The position numbers were made by a program, and so were the translations under genes. Below the pieces are notes generated by a model. It worked only from the letters and a program-made list of their open reading frames with translations. It was not told where the DNA came from and made no database searches. Of a DNA stretch of 64,000 nucleotides, positions 50,445 to 59,506 are shown piece by piece; position 1 is the first letter of the stretch, and every line of letters begins with the position of its first letter. Where the stretch lies: the NCBI RefSeq assembly GCF_022012435.1, contig NZ_JAKLUA010000004.1:248001-312000 (forward strand), given 5' to 3'. The stretch comes from Bradyrhizobium zhengyangense (GTDB lineage: Bacteria; Pseudomonadota; Alphaproteobacteria; Rhizobiales; Xanthobacteraceae).

Positions 50445-51230
50445 CTAGCCACGCCCGTCCACGGTCGGCCGCCAGACCAGCAGCCGCCGCTCCACCAAAG
50501 TCACCCCGAAATCGATCAGGATGACGAAGGCTGACAGCACGAACATGCCGGCGAAGACGCCGGCGACGTCGAACACGCCCTCTGCTTGTTGAATGAGATA
50601 GCCGAGGCCGGCCGCTGATCCCAAATATTCGCCGACGACAGCGCCGACCACGGCGAAACCCACCGACGTGTGCAGCGAGGAGAACATCCACGACAGCGCC
50701 GACGGCCAATAGACATGCCGCATCAACTGCCCCTCGCTCATGCCGAGCATGCGGCCGTTGTCGAGCACGGTGCGGCTGACTTCCTTCACGCCCTGATAGA
50801 CATTGAAGAACACGATGAAGAACACCAGCGTCACGCCGAGGGCAACCTTGGACCAGATGCCGAGGCCCAGCCACAGCGCGAAAATCGGCGCCAGCACCAC
50901 GCGCGGCAGCGCATTGACCATCTTCACGTAAGGGTCGAACACGGCGGCAACCAGCGGCTGCCGCGCGAACCAGAAGCCAATGAGGACGCCGCCGAGCGAG
51001 CCGATCACGAAGGCCAGGATCGACTCCACGAGCGTGATCCAGAGATGCTTCCAGATCACGCCGGAGACAAACCATTTGACGATCTGCTCGAACACGTCGA
51101 CCGGATTGGAGAAGAAAAAGGGCGGCAGCAGGATCTTGCCAAACACCGGCACCGTCGACAGCAACTGCCACAGCACGATGCAGACGATCGCGACCAGGAC
51201 TTGCAGCGCAAGCAGCGAGACGCGCGACAT
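50445..51230 (-). CDS. ABC transporter permease, SsuC/TauC-like
   Basis: A 261-residue permease of the sulfonate/nitrate/taurine family with about six hydrophobic segments. The EAA-like loop lies in GVKEVSRTVLDNGRMLGMSE, and AVVGEYLGSAAGLGYLI is the conserved late segment. I chose MSRVSLLAL, whose ATG shares a base with the ATPase gene stop. It is the downstream gene of a two-gene transporter unit with no binding protein attached. The SsuA-like protein 4 kb downstream is a candidate partner. Confidence 0.9.
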   Translation of the reverse strand: MSRVSLLALQVLVAIVCIVLWQLLSTVPVFGKILLPPFFFSNPVDVFEQIVKWFVSGVIWKHLWITLVESILAFVIGSLGGVLIGFWFARQPLVAAVFDPYVKMVNALPRVVLAPIFALWLGLGIWSKVALGVTLVFFIVFFNVYQGVKEVSRTVLDNGRMLGMSEGQLMRHVYWPSALSWMFSSLHTSVGFAVVGAVVGEYLGSAAGLGYLIQQAEGVFDVAGVFAGMFVLSAFVILIDFGVTLVERRLLVWRPTVDGRG

Positions 51231-52048
51231 CAGACTGCCTCCGCCGCATGGGTGGATTGGGCGTAGCCCTTCATCACCTCGTCCTTGAGCACGCTCCAGA
51301 TCTCGCGATGCAGTGCATGGAACTCCTTGTCCAGCCGCACCTCGAAAATGTCGCGCGGGCGCGGAAGCGTGACGCGCCAATCGCCGATGATGCGCGAGGA
51401 CGGCCCCGCGGACATGATCACGACTCGGTCGGCAAGCGCGATCGCCTCCTCGAGGTCATGGGTCACGAACAGCACCGCCTTGCGGTCGGTGTTCCAGAGA
51501 TCGAGCAGCAGATTGCCCATCACCTGGCGGGTCTGCGCGTCGAGAGGCCCGAACGGCTCGTCCATCAGGAGGATCTTGGGATCGCGGATCAGGACCTGCG
51601 CCAGCGCCACGCGCTTGCGCTGGCCGCCAGAGAGCATGTGGGGGTAGCGGCCCGCAAAGGCGCCGAGGCCCACGGACGTCAGCCATTTCTGGGCCTGGGG
51701 CAGCGCCTCGGCACGCGGCGTGCCCCTGATCTCGAGGCCGATGGCAACGTTGTCGAGCGCGGTCTTCCAGGGGAATAGCGCGTCGGCCTGGAACAGATAG
51801 CCGGCCTCCCGGTTCAGCCCCGCGAGCGGCCGATCAAAAATCCTGACGCTGCCGGCGGCCGGCTTGAGCAGGCCGGCGGCGACGTTGAGCAGCGTGGATT
51901 TTCCGCAGCCGGTCGGCCCGACAATGGCGACGAACTCGCCCTGCGCGACCGTCAGATGGGCCTTCTCCACCGCTGTATAGACCCGCCCGTCCCCCAGCCG
52001 GAACGCGACCTTGGCATCTTCCAGCGCCACTGCCGTGGGCGTCGTCAT
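51230..52048 (-). CDS. ABC transporter ATP-binding protein, SsuB/TauB-like
   Basis: A 272-residue ATPase with Walker A GPTGCGKST, signature LSGGQRKRVALAQVLIRD and Walker B ILLMDEPFGPLDAQT, plus the His switch in FVTHDLEEAIALADRV. It is the sulfonate/nitrate class. GGAGGGAAC precedes the ATG (MTTPTAV). It pairs with the SsuC-like permease. The pair is divergent from an osmoprotectant-type transporter, with a short palindrome between. Confidence 0.93.
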   Translation of the reverse strand: MTTPTAVALEDAKVAFRLGDGRVYTAVEKAHLTVAQGEFVAIVGPTGCGKSTLLNVAAGLLKPAAGSVRIFDRPLAGLNREAGYLFQADALFPWKTALDNVAIGLEIRGTPRAEALPQAQKWLTSVGLGAFAGRYPHMLSGGQRKRVALAQVLIRDPKILLMDEPFGPLDAQTRQVMGNLLLDLWNTDRKAVLFVTHDLEEAIALADRVVIMSAGPSSRIIGDWRVTLPRPRDIFEVRLDKEFHALHREIWSVLKDEVMKGYAQSTHAAEAV

Positions 52049-52145
52049 GTGTTCCCTCCAAACTTGGCTTGATGCCTTAGCCGCTCGCGCGACCAAGTTC
52101 AATCAAGCGGCCAAGCGTGCTACGCATGGGGCTGGCCCTGCTCTC

Positions 52146-52167
52146 ACCCTCCCTGGAGGGGGAGGGT
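52146..52167. repeat. ACCCTCCC/GGGAGGGT inverted repeat between divergent transporters
   Basis: ACCCTCCC (52146-52153) pairs perfectly with GGGAGGGT (52160-52167), spacer TGGAGG. It sits 25 bases upstream of the osmoprotectant-type ATPase start and within the 143-base divergent gap, and resembles the GC palindromes elsewhere in the window. Confidence 0.5.
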
Positions 52168-52191
52168 AAGAGAACAGCGAGCCCACCAGCG

Positions 52192-52974
52192 ATGCCTTCC
52201 AAGCCGGCGATCAGCTACCGAAACGTCAGCAAGAGCTTCGGTCCCCTCAGGGCCGTCGAGGATGTGTCGCTCGACATCGCCGAGGGCGAGTTTCTGGCCG
52301 TCGTGGGCGGCTCGGGCTCGGGCAAGACGACGCTGCTGCGGCTCGCCAACCGGCTGATCGAGGCCGATGACGGGACCATCACGATCGAGGGCGGGAACGT
52401 GCAAGACATCGATCCGGTCGCGCTGCGGCGCCGGATCGGCTACGTCTTCCAGAGCGGCGGCCTGTTTCCGCATTTGAGCGTCGCCGACAATATCGGGATC
52501 ACGCCAAAACTGCTCGGCGCGCCGGCAACCGATATTGCCGCGCGCGTCGACGAATTGATCGAGCTGATGCAGCTCGACCGTGCCTCCCATCGCGACCGGC
52601 TGCCGGAAGCGCTCTCGGGCGGCCAGCGCCAGCGCGTTGGCGTGGCGCGGGCACTGGCAGCCAAGCCGCGCATCATGCTGATGGACGAGCCGTTCGGCGC
52701 GCTCGATCCCCTCACTCGCGACGCCCTCGGCGAGGATTTTCGCGAGCTGCACCGCAAGCTCGGCCTGACCACCGTGATGATCACGCACGACATGACGGAG
52801 GCGATCTTGCTCGCCGACCGAATCGCGGTGATGCGCGGCGGAAGGCTGCTCGCGCAGGGTACGCCGGCAGAGCTGTCAGCGAGCACCGACGCCTATGTGC
52901 TGGAATTGCTGCGCACGCCGCGGCGCCAGGTTGAACGGCTGAACGCGCTGCTGCCACAGGGCGGTGCGGCATGA
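52192..52974 (+). CDS. Osmoprotectant-type ABC transporter ATP-binding protein
   Basis: A 260-residue ATPase of the OpuA/ProV/OsmV class without CBS domains. Walker A is GGSGSGKTT, signature LSGGQRQRVGVARALAAK and Walker B IMLMDEPFGALDPLT, with ITHDMTEAILLADRI as switch. The frame could extend upstream by 25 codons through the repeat; MPSKPAI is the natural start. It overlaps the permease-binding-protein fusion as ATGA. The pair imports a small quaternary amine or similar solute. Confidence 0.92.
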   Translation: MPSKPAISYRNVSKSFGPLRAVEDVSLDIAEGEFLAVVGGSGSGKTTLLRLANRLIEADDGTITIEGGNVQDIDPVALRRRIGYVFQSGGLFPHLSVADNIGITPKLLGAPATDIAARVDELIELMQLDRASHRDRLPEALSGGQRQRVGVARALAAKPRIMLMDEPFGALDPLTRDALGEDFRELHRKLGLTTVMITHDMTEAILLADRIAVMRGGRLLAQGTPAELSASTDAYVLELLRTPRRQVERLNALLPQGGAA

Positions 52975-54530
52975 GCCTCTTCAATGATCCGCGCTGGGGC
53001 GAGGCGCTGTCGCATTTGCCCGACTATCTCGGCAATCATGTGCGGGTGAGCCTCGCCGCGCTCGCGCTCGGCCTCGTTGTCAGCCTGCCGCTCGCGATCC
53101 TGACACGCAATCGTCCGGCGCCGCGCGCCATCCTGCTCGCCGTCGCGAGTATCGTGCAGACCGTGCCAGGGCTCGCACTGCTCGCCCTGTTCTATCCGCT
53201 GCTGCTGCTCGCCGCCTCCGTGACACTGAAATGGTTCGGCGTTTCGTTCTCCGCGTTCGGCTTCCTGCCGGCGATGCTGGCGTTGGCGCTCTATTCGATG
53301 CTGCCGGTGCTGCGCAACGGGATCACCGGGCTGAACGGGATCGATCCCGCATTGATCGAAGCCGCCAAGGGCGTCGGCATGACGGCGCGACAATCGCTCG
53401 TCATGGTCGAGCTGCCGCTGGCGTTGCCGGTGATGATGGCCGGCATCCGCACCGCCGCGGTGTGGGTAATCGGCACCGCGACACTGTCGACGCCGATCGG
53501 ACAAACCAGCCTCGGCAATTACATCTTTGCCGGGCTCCAGACCCAAAACTGGGTGTTCGTTCTGTTCGGTTGTTTCGCTTCAGCGCTGCTGGCGCTCGCG
53601 GTCGATCAGCTGCTGGGCCTGATCGAGAGTGGCCTGCGTCAGCGCGGCCGCCTGCGTACGGCGCTCGGCGCGACCGGGATCGCGGCGCTGGTTGCGGCAA
53701 CGCTGGTGCCGACAATGGGGCGTTCGTCGTCCGGCTACGTTGTCGGCGCGAAGACCTTTGCCGAGCAATATGTGCTCTCGGCCCTGCTTCGAGACCGCCT
53801 CCAGGCGGCCGGTCTCACCGCTACAGCACGGTCCGGTCTCGGCTCGAGCGTGGTCTTCGGGGCGTTGAAGGCCGGGGATATCGATCTCTATGTCGATTAT
53901 TCCGGCACGCTCTGGGCCAATCAGTTGCACCGCACCGACATCAAGCCGCGCGCAGAGCTGGTGGCGGAGTTGAAGACGGCCCTCGCCAAGGACAACATCA
54001 CCCTGCTCGGCGAGCTCGGTTTCGAGAATGCCTATGCGCTGGTGATGCCGAAGAAGCGGGCCGACGCGCTTGGCATCCACACCATCGCCGATCTGGCCGC
54101 GCATACGTCGACAATGTCGATCGCCGGCGACTACGAGTTCTTCTCACGACCGGAATGGGCGGCGCTGCAGAAGGCCTATGGTCTTCAGTTCAGCGCGCAG
54201 CGCCAGATGCAGCCGGACTTCATGTATGCGGCCGTGGCCAGCGGTGAGGTCGACGTGATCGCAGGCTACACCAGCGACGGCCTGATCGCGAAATACGATC
54301 TGGTGGCGCTCGACGATCCCAAGCAGGCGATTCCGCCCTATGATGCGATCCTGCTGCTCGCACCGAAGCGCGCCGGCGACGAGCGGCTCAAGGCGGCACT
54401 GAGCCCACTGCTCGGCAAGATCGACATCTCCACCATGCGCGAAGCAAACCTGCGCACCAGCGGCAACGATGCGAATTCCTCGCCGGATGCCGTGGCGAAG
54501 TGGCTGTGGGAGAAGGTCGGCGGGCGCTAG
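52971..54530 (+). CDS. Fused permease and substrate-binding protein of osmoprotectant-type ABC transporter
   Basis: A 519-residue fusion. Residues 1-215 are a permease with SIVQTVPGLALLALFYPLLL and the coupling loop DPALIEAAKGVGMTARQSLV. Residues about 248-519 are an OpuAC/OsmF-type binding protein with GAKTFAEQYVLSALLRDRL, LGSSVVFGALKAGDIDLYVD and YSGT. An extra hydrophobic span (about 228-245) anchors this domain outside the membrane. Such fusions are known for glycine betaine (OpuF) and ergothioneine (EgtU) uptake. The ligand pocket residues cannot be compared here, so the substrate is left open. Confidence 0.93.
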   Translation: MSLFNDPRWGEALSHLPDYLGNHVRVSLAALALGLVVSLPLAILTRNRPAPRAILLAVASIVQTVPGLALLALFYPLLLLAASVTLKWFGVSFSAFGFLPAMLALALYSMLPVLRNGITGLNGIDPALIEAAKGVGMTARQSLVMVELPLALPVMMAGIRTAAVWVIGTATLSTPIGQTSLGNYIFAGLQTQNWVFVLFGCFASALLALAVDQLLGLIESGLRQRGRLRTALGATGIAALVAATLVPTMGRSSSGYVVGAKTFAEQYVLSALLRDRLQAAGLTATARSGLGSSVVFGALKAGDIDLYVDYSGTLWANQLHRTDIKPRAELVAELKTALAKDNITLLGELGFENAYALVMPKKRADALGIHTIADLAAHTSTMSIAGDYEFFSRPEWAALQKAYGLQFSAQRQMQPDFMYAAVASGEVDVIAGYTSDGLIAKYDLVALDDPKQAIPPYDAILLLAPKRAGDERLKAALSPLLGKIDISTMREANLRTSGNDANSSPDAVAKWLWEKVGGR

Positions 54531-54576
54531 GATATTCCTAAGCGCAACGCCCGGCACGCTCCCACACCGCCGCTTG

Positions 54577-54963
54577 CTATATGACCGGCTTCTCGATTGC
54601 ACCGCCGGCGTCGACCCAATCCTTGAAGGCGCCGACATTGTAGACGTGGGCGTAGCCCATGTCCTTGAGCATCTTGCCGGCCAAGGCGGAACGACCGCCT
54701 GAGGCACAATAAAGAATCACGGTCTTCTCCTTGGCAAAAGCCTTGTCGTGATACGGCGATTCCGGATCAGCGCGAAACTCCAGCATGCCGCGCGAGACGT
54801 TCACCGCGCCGTGAATCTTGCCGCTCTTTTCAACCTCCGGCGCATCGCGCACGTCGAGCACGAGCGTGTTGCCCTTGCCGATCATCTCCTTCGCCTGGGC
54901 CGGCGTGATCTTGGTCACGACGGCGTTGGCAGCCTCCAACATCTGCTTGACGGAAATTGCCAA
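54577..54963 (-). CDS. Rhodanese-like domain protein
   Basis: A 128-residue single-domain rhodanese. The core LVLDVRDAPEVEKSGKIHGA and the active-site loop YCASGGRSALAG, with catalytic Cys in a six-residue loop, are intact, and NVGAFKDWVDAGG closes the domain. The catalytic Cys could carry persulfide. It is monocistronic, convergent with the transporter fusion (46 bases between stops). Sulfur transfer or cyanide/thiosulfate chemistry is expected from the family; a link to the distant Nit1C genes is not supported. Confidence 0.93.
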   Translation of the reverse strand: MAISVKQMLEAANAVVTKITPAQAKEMIGKGNTLVLDVRDAPEVEKSGKIHGAVNVSRGMLEFRADPESPYHDKAFAKEKTVILYCASGGRSALAGKMLKDMGYAHVYNVGAFKDWVDAGGAIEKPVI

Positions 54964-55152
54964 TGACTCCTCCTCTCGTTTGCGGTTCTATCGAGCGCCT
55001 CCATTAGCCGGCCTCGCCTCTCGTCGCGTCCCTCGTTCGGAGGACGGCGCGAGCAATGTACCATGGATGCGGCAAACTGGCTCTGCGACAGGATGGGGGA
55101 CGGTAGGCAGAGTTGAGGGGGCAGCCGCAGGGGACTTTCGGCCACCCCCTCC

Positions 55153-55179
55153 TGCCCTCTCCTGGAGGACGAGAGGGCA
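55153..55179 (-). repeat. TGCCCTCTC/GAGAGGGCA hairpin after the ABC-2 operon
   Basis: A nine-base perfect stem with a nine-base loop begins 14 bases beyond the ABC-2 permease stop. There is no U-run. It likely marks the 3' end of that operon and belongs to the same class of GC palindromes seen elsewhere here. The rest of 54964-55152 holds no gene. Confidence 0.5.
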
Positions 55180-55192
55180 AAGCGCAATCAGC

Positions 55193-56155
55193 TCACGCCC
55201 TCACCTCCTGCCGCTGAAACAGCACATAGCTGAATGCGAACAGGACGATGGTGCCGGCGACGAGACCGACGGTCTGCGGCCAGGCGAGCATGACGCTTTC
55301 GCCGAACGGCAGCGGCGCGCCCATAACGGCACCACGGAGCTGATCGAGGAACACCGGTCCGAGTGAGCGGGTCGTCGGCGACAGCACCGCCAGCATCGCT
55401 TCTTCAAACAGATCGTTCGGCGATAGCCGCAACAGCTCCTGCGCCCACACTGCAGTCGCCGGATCGTTCAGGCCGAGCAGCGCATAGCGCGGGTCAGGGG
55501 GCGCGACCACCTGTGCCAGGGCTGGGGCCAGCATCGGCCAGAGTATTGTCAGGAATAGCCAGACGCCCAGCGAGACCAGGGCCGCGGTAGCAGCCGAGCG
55601 GAACACCGTGGACAGCAGCATCGCCAGCGATAGCCAGACACCCGCATAGAAGATCGCCACAACCAGGAACACCAGCGATCGCGCGACCTCCTCGCCGCCG
55701 GGCGGCACGCCGAGGAAGATCAGGCCGAGGCCGATCACCAGCAGCCACAGGGCGGCAAGGCTGATACCGATGGTGGCGAGCGCCGCAAGGAACTTCCCCA
55801 TCAGCAAGGCATCGCGATAAATCGGCTGCGCCAGGATGCGCGACAAGGTTCGCCTGTTGTGCTCGCCATTGACCGCGTCGAAGCCGAGTCCAATCGCCAT
55901 CAGGGGAATGAGGAAGCCGAGGATGGCGACAAAGGACGGCAACGGCGCCTGGTCGATCGTGAAGAGTCGCAGCAGCAGGAACGGATCCTCGGCGGTATTT
56001 TGCCTGAGGCTGTTGATGGCTTCGTACAGGGCGGCAAGTGCCGTGAAGACGATCAGGAGCTGCAGCATCAACATCCGGACGCTGGAGATATGGTCGGCCA
56101 GCTCCTTGACGAAGACGGTCGACGTTCCCTGGAACGGTGATCCCTCACGCCGCAT
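55193..56155 (-). CDS. ABC-2 type transporter permease
   Basis: A 320-residue inner-membrane protein with six hydrophobic segments and a large loop between the first and second. [17 protein letters not shown] begins the ABC-2 core, and GHNRRTL-like [20 protein letters not shown] is the ATPase-coupling loop. The long loop between segments 5 and 6 ([20 protein letters not shown]) is external and typical of NosY/GldF-like permeases. It overlaps the ATPase gene by 11 bases. Together with the ATPase and NEW3 protein it forms an export complex whose cargo is unknown. Confidence 0.87.
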   Translation of the reverse strand: MRREGSPFQGTSTVFVKELADHISSVRMLMLQLLIVFTALAALYEAINSLRQNTAEDPFLLLRLFTIDQAPLPSFVAILGFLIPLMAIGLGFDAVNGEHNRRTLSRILAQPIYRDALLMGKFLAALATIGISLAALWLLVIGLGLIFLGVPPGGEEVARSLVFLVVAIFYAGVWLSLAMLLSTVFRSAATAALVSLGVWLFLTILWPMLAPALAQVVAPPDPRYALLGLNDPATAVWAQELLRLSPNDLFEEAMLAVLSPTTRSLGPVFLDQLRGAVMGAPLPFGESVMLAWPQTVGLVAGTIVLFAFSYVLFQRQEVRA

Positions 56156-57119
56156 GACGAACGCCTCCCGCGGGCTGGTCCTGGAAATAGCGTGCATAGA
56201 TCGCCTCGAGGCTCGGCTCGTCGACGGACAGTCTGCGCAGGGCGCCGTCAACCGCGACCACGGCGCGCGCGGCATCCGCTCGCACGTCACGCTCCGCAGT
56301 CATCCGGAAGCGATCGGCGGAGAGCGTCTCGACGTGGGTGACGCCGGGAATCATGGCGAGCCGCCTGGCGATACCCAGCCCTTCAGCCTCGACCTCCACG
56401 ACAAAGCCAGCGCCCAGCACCTTGATCGCAAGCTCCGGCACCGCCCCCACCAGCACGATATGACCGGCCTTGAACAAGGCGACGCGATCGCAGATGCGCT
56501 GCACCTGGTCGAGCATATGGGACGACAGCAGCACTGTGATGCCTTCGGCCTTGAGCTCTCCGATCAGCCCCAGAAACTCCTGGGTCGCTTGCGGATCGAG
56601 GCCCGATGTCGGCTCGTCCAGGATCGCGATCTCGGCGCGCTTCATGATGATCTCGGCAAGGCCCAGCCGCTGTCGCATGCCGCGCGAGAAGGTGGCGACC
56701 CGCTTCGAGGCGACGTCGATCAGCCCGACACGCCGCAGCGCCTGCTCGATCCTGCCCGCACGCTCCGCGCGAGCGAGCCCCATCAGCTTGCCGGTGTAGG
56801 CGAGATTCTCCGCCGCCGTGAGCTGGTCATAGAAGCCCACGGCATCCGGCAGATAGCCGACGCGGCGCTTGACCTTGAGCGGCTCGCGGGCCGGGTTGAA
56901 TCCGAGCATGCTGATCTCACCCGACGATATCTCGGTGAGACCGAGCATCATCAGAATAGTCGTGGTCTTGCCGGCACCGTTCGGGCCGAGCAGGCCGAAC
57001 ACCTCGCCCCTGACGATGTCGAGGTCGATGCCGTCAACCACCGCCGTATCGCCGTAGCGCCTGGTCAGGCCGCGTGCGTGGATGACAGGAGAAGTCATGG
57101 TTTGAGTCTGCTCGTTCAT
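56145..57119 (-). CDS. ABC-2 type transporter ATP-binding protein
   Basis: A 324-residue ATPase of the NatA/NosF/CcmA type. Walker A is [11 protein letters not shown], signature [18 protein letters not shown] (FSRGM in place of LSGGQ) and Walker [21 protein letters not shown], followed by the switch SSHMLDQ. The C-terminal 90 residues carry an extra domain typical of these exporters. Start chosen at MNEQTQT; it overlaps the NEW3-protein stop as ATGA. Confidence 0.92.
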   Translation of the reverse strand: MNEQTQTMTSPVIHARGLTRRYGDTAVVDGIDLDIVRGEVFGLLGPNGAGKTTTILMMLGLTEISSGEISMLGFNPAREPLKVKRRVGYLPDAVGFYDQLTAAENLAYTGKLMGLARAERAGRIEQALRRVGLIDVASKRVATFSRGMRQRLGLAEIIMKRAEIAILDEPTSGLDPQATQEFLGLIGELKAEGITVLLSSHMLDQVQRICDRVALFKAGHIVLVGAVPELAIKVLGAGFVVEVEAEGLGIARRLAMIPGVTHVETLSADRFRMTAERDVRADAARAVVAVDGALRRLSVDEPSLEAIYARYFQDQPAGGVRHAA

Positions 57120-58282
57120 CGCCGTCCGAACCTCGCGACGGCCCCAAGCATCAACAGCAAAGCGACGCCGATGACGCCGGCGCCGGCCATACCCCATACG
57201 GTCGAGGTGCCGACCGTGATGCGGAATTGGCTCGAAGCGGCTTCACCCTTCGAGGTGGCGCGGATATTGGCCTGATAATCGCCGGCCAGCGACTTATCGC
57301 TCGGTGTGAGCAGCGCCTGGACTTCGCTGTCCTTGCCTGGCACGAGACGATCGATCGTCGCGGGCTCGAATGTCACCTTCCATCCGTTCGGCGCCGTGCC
57401 GGCCAGCGTGATATTCTCGGCCGGCGCCGTCCCACTGTTGCTCACGACGATCGGAATCGAGCTCTGCTTGCCCGCGACGGCGCGCGCGCTCAACAGGCCA
57501 TCGCGGCCGGAGATCTGGAGCTGCGGCTCGCCGACCACGTCGAGCGCAAGCTCGGTCGAGGCTGAGGCGTCGCCGGCCTTAACCGTCACCTTCACCGGAA
57601 AATGGCCGGCAGCGGTCGAGCTGGGTGGCCGCACCTTCAGCTTGATGTCCTTGGATTGACCGGCATCGATCGGGATCGAGGACAGCTCCTGCGTGCCATA
57701 GGCTTCGGTGAATGAGGTTTCGAAATTGGCGGGCGCATCGGCAGCGAAGCTGGCGACTACGTTGCGGCCCGAGTCGTTCTTGATCGAGAGCGTATAGTCG
57801 AAATTCGATTTCGGACTGCCCCGCAGCGACGGCAGGCTGGACTTCAAGGTCAGCTTGGCGGGCAGCTCCTTGGCGAGCGACACGGCGATGGGAAGTTCGG
57901 CGTTGGTGCCCTGCCCCTCGGCTCTGACCGTGAGCGTATGTGCGGTGAGATCGCCGGTGGCCGGGATGTCGAGCCGAAGCTGGAGCGCGACACTGCCATC
58001 GGGCGCCGGCATCGCCGCACCAACCGGCTGGCCGCCGCCCAACAGTGTCGCGGTCCAGCCGCTCGGTACGCCGGCGACCGAAAGCTGATAGCGCTCCGGC
58101 GCGAGGCCGTAGTCCTGCAGCCGCAGCGACACATTGGTCGTGGTCCCCGGCCGCGCCGTGACCGCCGGATAGTCGGTCATGAGGTAGAGGCCCTTGATGT
58201 CGTGCACCGGCTCGGCCGCATAAGCGGACGAGCCGAGCAACATGAGGGCAAATGCAAGACGCGCAGCATCAAGCGCTCGCAT
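57116..58282 (-). CDS. NEW3-domain exported membrane protein
   Basis: A 388-residue protein with signal [17 protein letters not shown], about 330 residues of tandem immunoglobulin-like NEW3 domains (for example [20 protein letters not shown] and [20 protein letters not shown]) and a C-terminal transmembrane helix near 362-384 ending in RFGRR. NEW3/COG1470 proteins are often encoded with ABC-2 exporters. It is the first gene of the operon. It may hold an exported polymer or partner at the outer face of the membrane; that is inferred. Confidence 0.87.
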   Translation of the reverse strand: MRALDAARLAFALMLLGSSAYAAEPVHDIKGLYLMTDYPAVTARPGTTTNVSLRLQDYGLAPERYQLSVAGVPSGWTATLLGGGQPVGAAMPAPDGSVALQLRLDIPATGDLTAHTLTVRAEGQGTNAELPIAVSLAKELPAKLTLKSSLPSLRGSPKSNFDYTLSIKNDSGRNVVASFAADAPANFETSFTEAYGTQELSSIPIDAGQSKDIKLKVRPPSSTAAGHFPVKVTVKAGDASASTELALDVVGEPQLQISGRDGLLSARAVAGKQSSIPIVVSNSGTAPAENITLAGTAPNGWKVTFEPATIDRLVPGKDSEVQALLTPSDKSLAGDYQANIRATSKGEAASSQFRITVGTSTVWGMAGAGVIGVALLLMLGAVARFGRR

Positions 58283-58499
58283 GGACGATACTCCTGCAAG
58301 GAAAGTTGAATCGGATTGGGCACCGCGACGCCAGAACGACTGTGTAGCGGCGTGACGGATGATGGAAACAATCGTGACAAAGTTTTGGAAGCGAAGCGGC
58401 CCGCCAATTACAAGTCGGTGATTTCGGCCATGTTCGGCTCAGACTTTAGTTTGAACTGCGTGCGCGCTCGAAAGATTACAACATCGTAATGCGATGCTC

Positions 58500-59432
58500 T
58501 CACGCGAACGCCGTTGCCAGAAAGGCCGCGATGACGCTACCGATCAGCAGATACTTCACGACATAGTACACACGCTTGTTCCAGGCCTTCATCCGCTTGC
58601 CGAGCAGCCGCACCTGATAGGCATAGGCGAAGACGCGGTTGATCCAGCCGACGCGCTCGCCCTCCACATTCTGCGTCGCGCTTTCACTGATGATATGCCT
58701 GGAGACCCAGCGGTTGACGGAGATCATGGCGCGCGTCTTGAGTGGCCGCTCGACGTCGCAGAACAGGATCAGGCGATCATCGCCGGTCGTGTTCTCGGCA
58801 TAGTGCAGATAGGTCTCGTCAAAAAGCAAATCTTCGCCGTCGTGCCAGACATAAGGCTCGCCGTCGATGAAGATGCGGCACTCGCCCGGCGACGTCGGCA
58901 CTTGGAGGCCGAGGTGATAGCGTAGCGACCCGGCATAGGGATCGCGATGCTGCACCAGCCGACCGCCAGGCGGAAGGTTCGCAAACATCGCGCCCTTGAT
59001 GATCGGAATGGCGTCGAGCAGCGCGACCGTCTTCGGACAATTGACGACGGCCGACGGCAGCGGCTCTTCGTACCACTTCAGGTAAAATCGCTTCCAGCCT
59101 GTACGGAAGAAGGAATTAAAGCCCCAATCATTGTACCTGTCGGCTGCCTTGATGGCGCCCTGCGCAAAAAGTTGCTGCGCCTCCTCACGGATTATCTGCC
59201 AGTTCTGGCGCAAGATGAGGAGTTCCGGAACCATTCCGACATCGAGGATCGGTCGGTTCGGCACCGCAGAAAACATGTACATCAGGACATTGTACGGCGC
59301 CATCAGGGTCGAGTGATCTGACAGCTGACGCCAAAATCCCAGCCGCACGCGTCCGCGGAAATGGACCGCGAACGTCGAGCCGATGAAGGCCCATAGCACA
59401 AGAAATTGCGGCGACAGCAGACGCATGACCAT
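58500..59432 (-). CDS. Aspartyl/asparaginyl beta-hydroxylase family protein (LpxO-like)
   Basis: A 310-residue Fe(II)/2-oxoglutarate hydroxylase with a membrane helix at each end (LLSPQFLVLWAFIGSTF and LLIGSVIAAFLATAFA). The iron motif is HRDPYAGSLRYHLGL, and the second His is in DETYLHYAENTTGDDRLILF with an Arg for 2-oxoglutarate after it. Membrane anchoring and motif match LpxO, which hydroxylates the secondary acyl chain of lipid A. An outer-membrane lipid or peptide substrate is likely. It is monocistronic. Confidence 0.9.
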   Translation of the reverse strand: MVMRLLSPQFLVLWAFIGSTFAVHFRGRVRLGFWRQLSDHSTLMAPYNVLMYMFSAVPNRPILDVGMVPELLILRQNWQIIREEAQQLFAQGAIKAADRYNDWGFNSFFRTGWKRFYLKWYEEPLPSAVVNCPKTVALLDAIPIIKGAMFANLPPGGRLVQHRDPYAGSLRYHLGLQVPTSPGECRIFIDGEPYVWHDGEDLLFDETYLHYAENTTGDDRLILFCDVERPLKTRAMISVNRWVSRHIISESATQNVEGERVGWINRVFAYAYQVRLLGKRMKAWNKRVYYVVKYLLIGSVIAAFLATAFA

Positions 59433-59506
59433 CGCAAAATCCGCAAGATATTGAATGCCGGAATGTTAGCAGTCGGCCGAGCCCGGCTCAAGCGGGACGT
59501 CCGGCC

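Noticed and set aside
54577..54963. A functional link between the rhodanese and the Nit1C cyanide genes
   Set aside because: They lie over 50 kb apart with separate transcription units; rhodaneses are common, so co-function is not supported.
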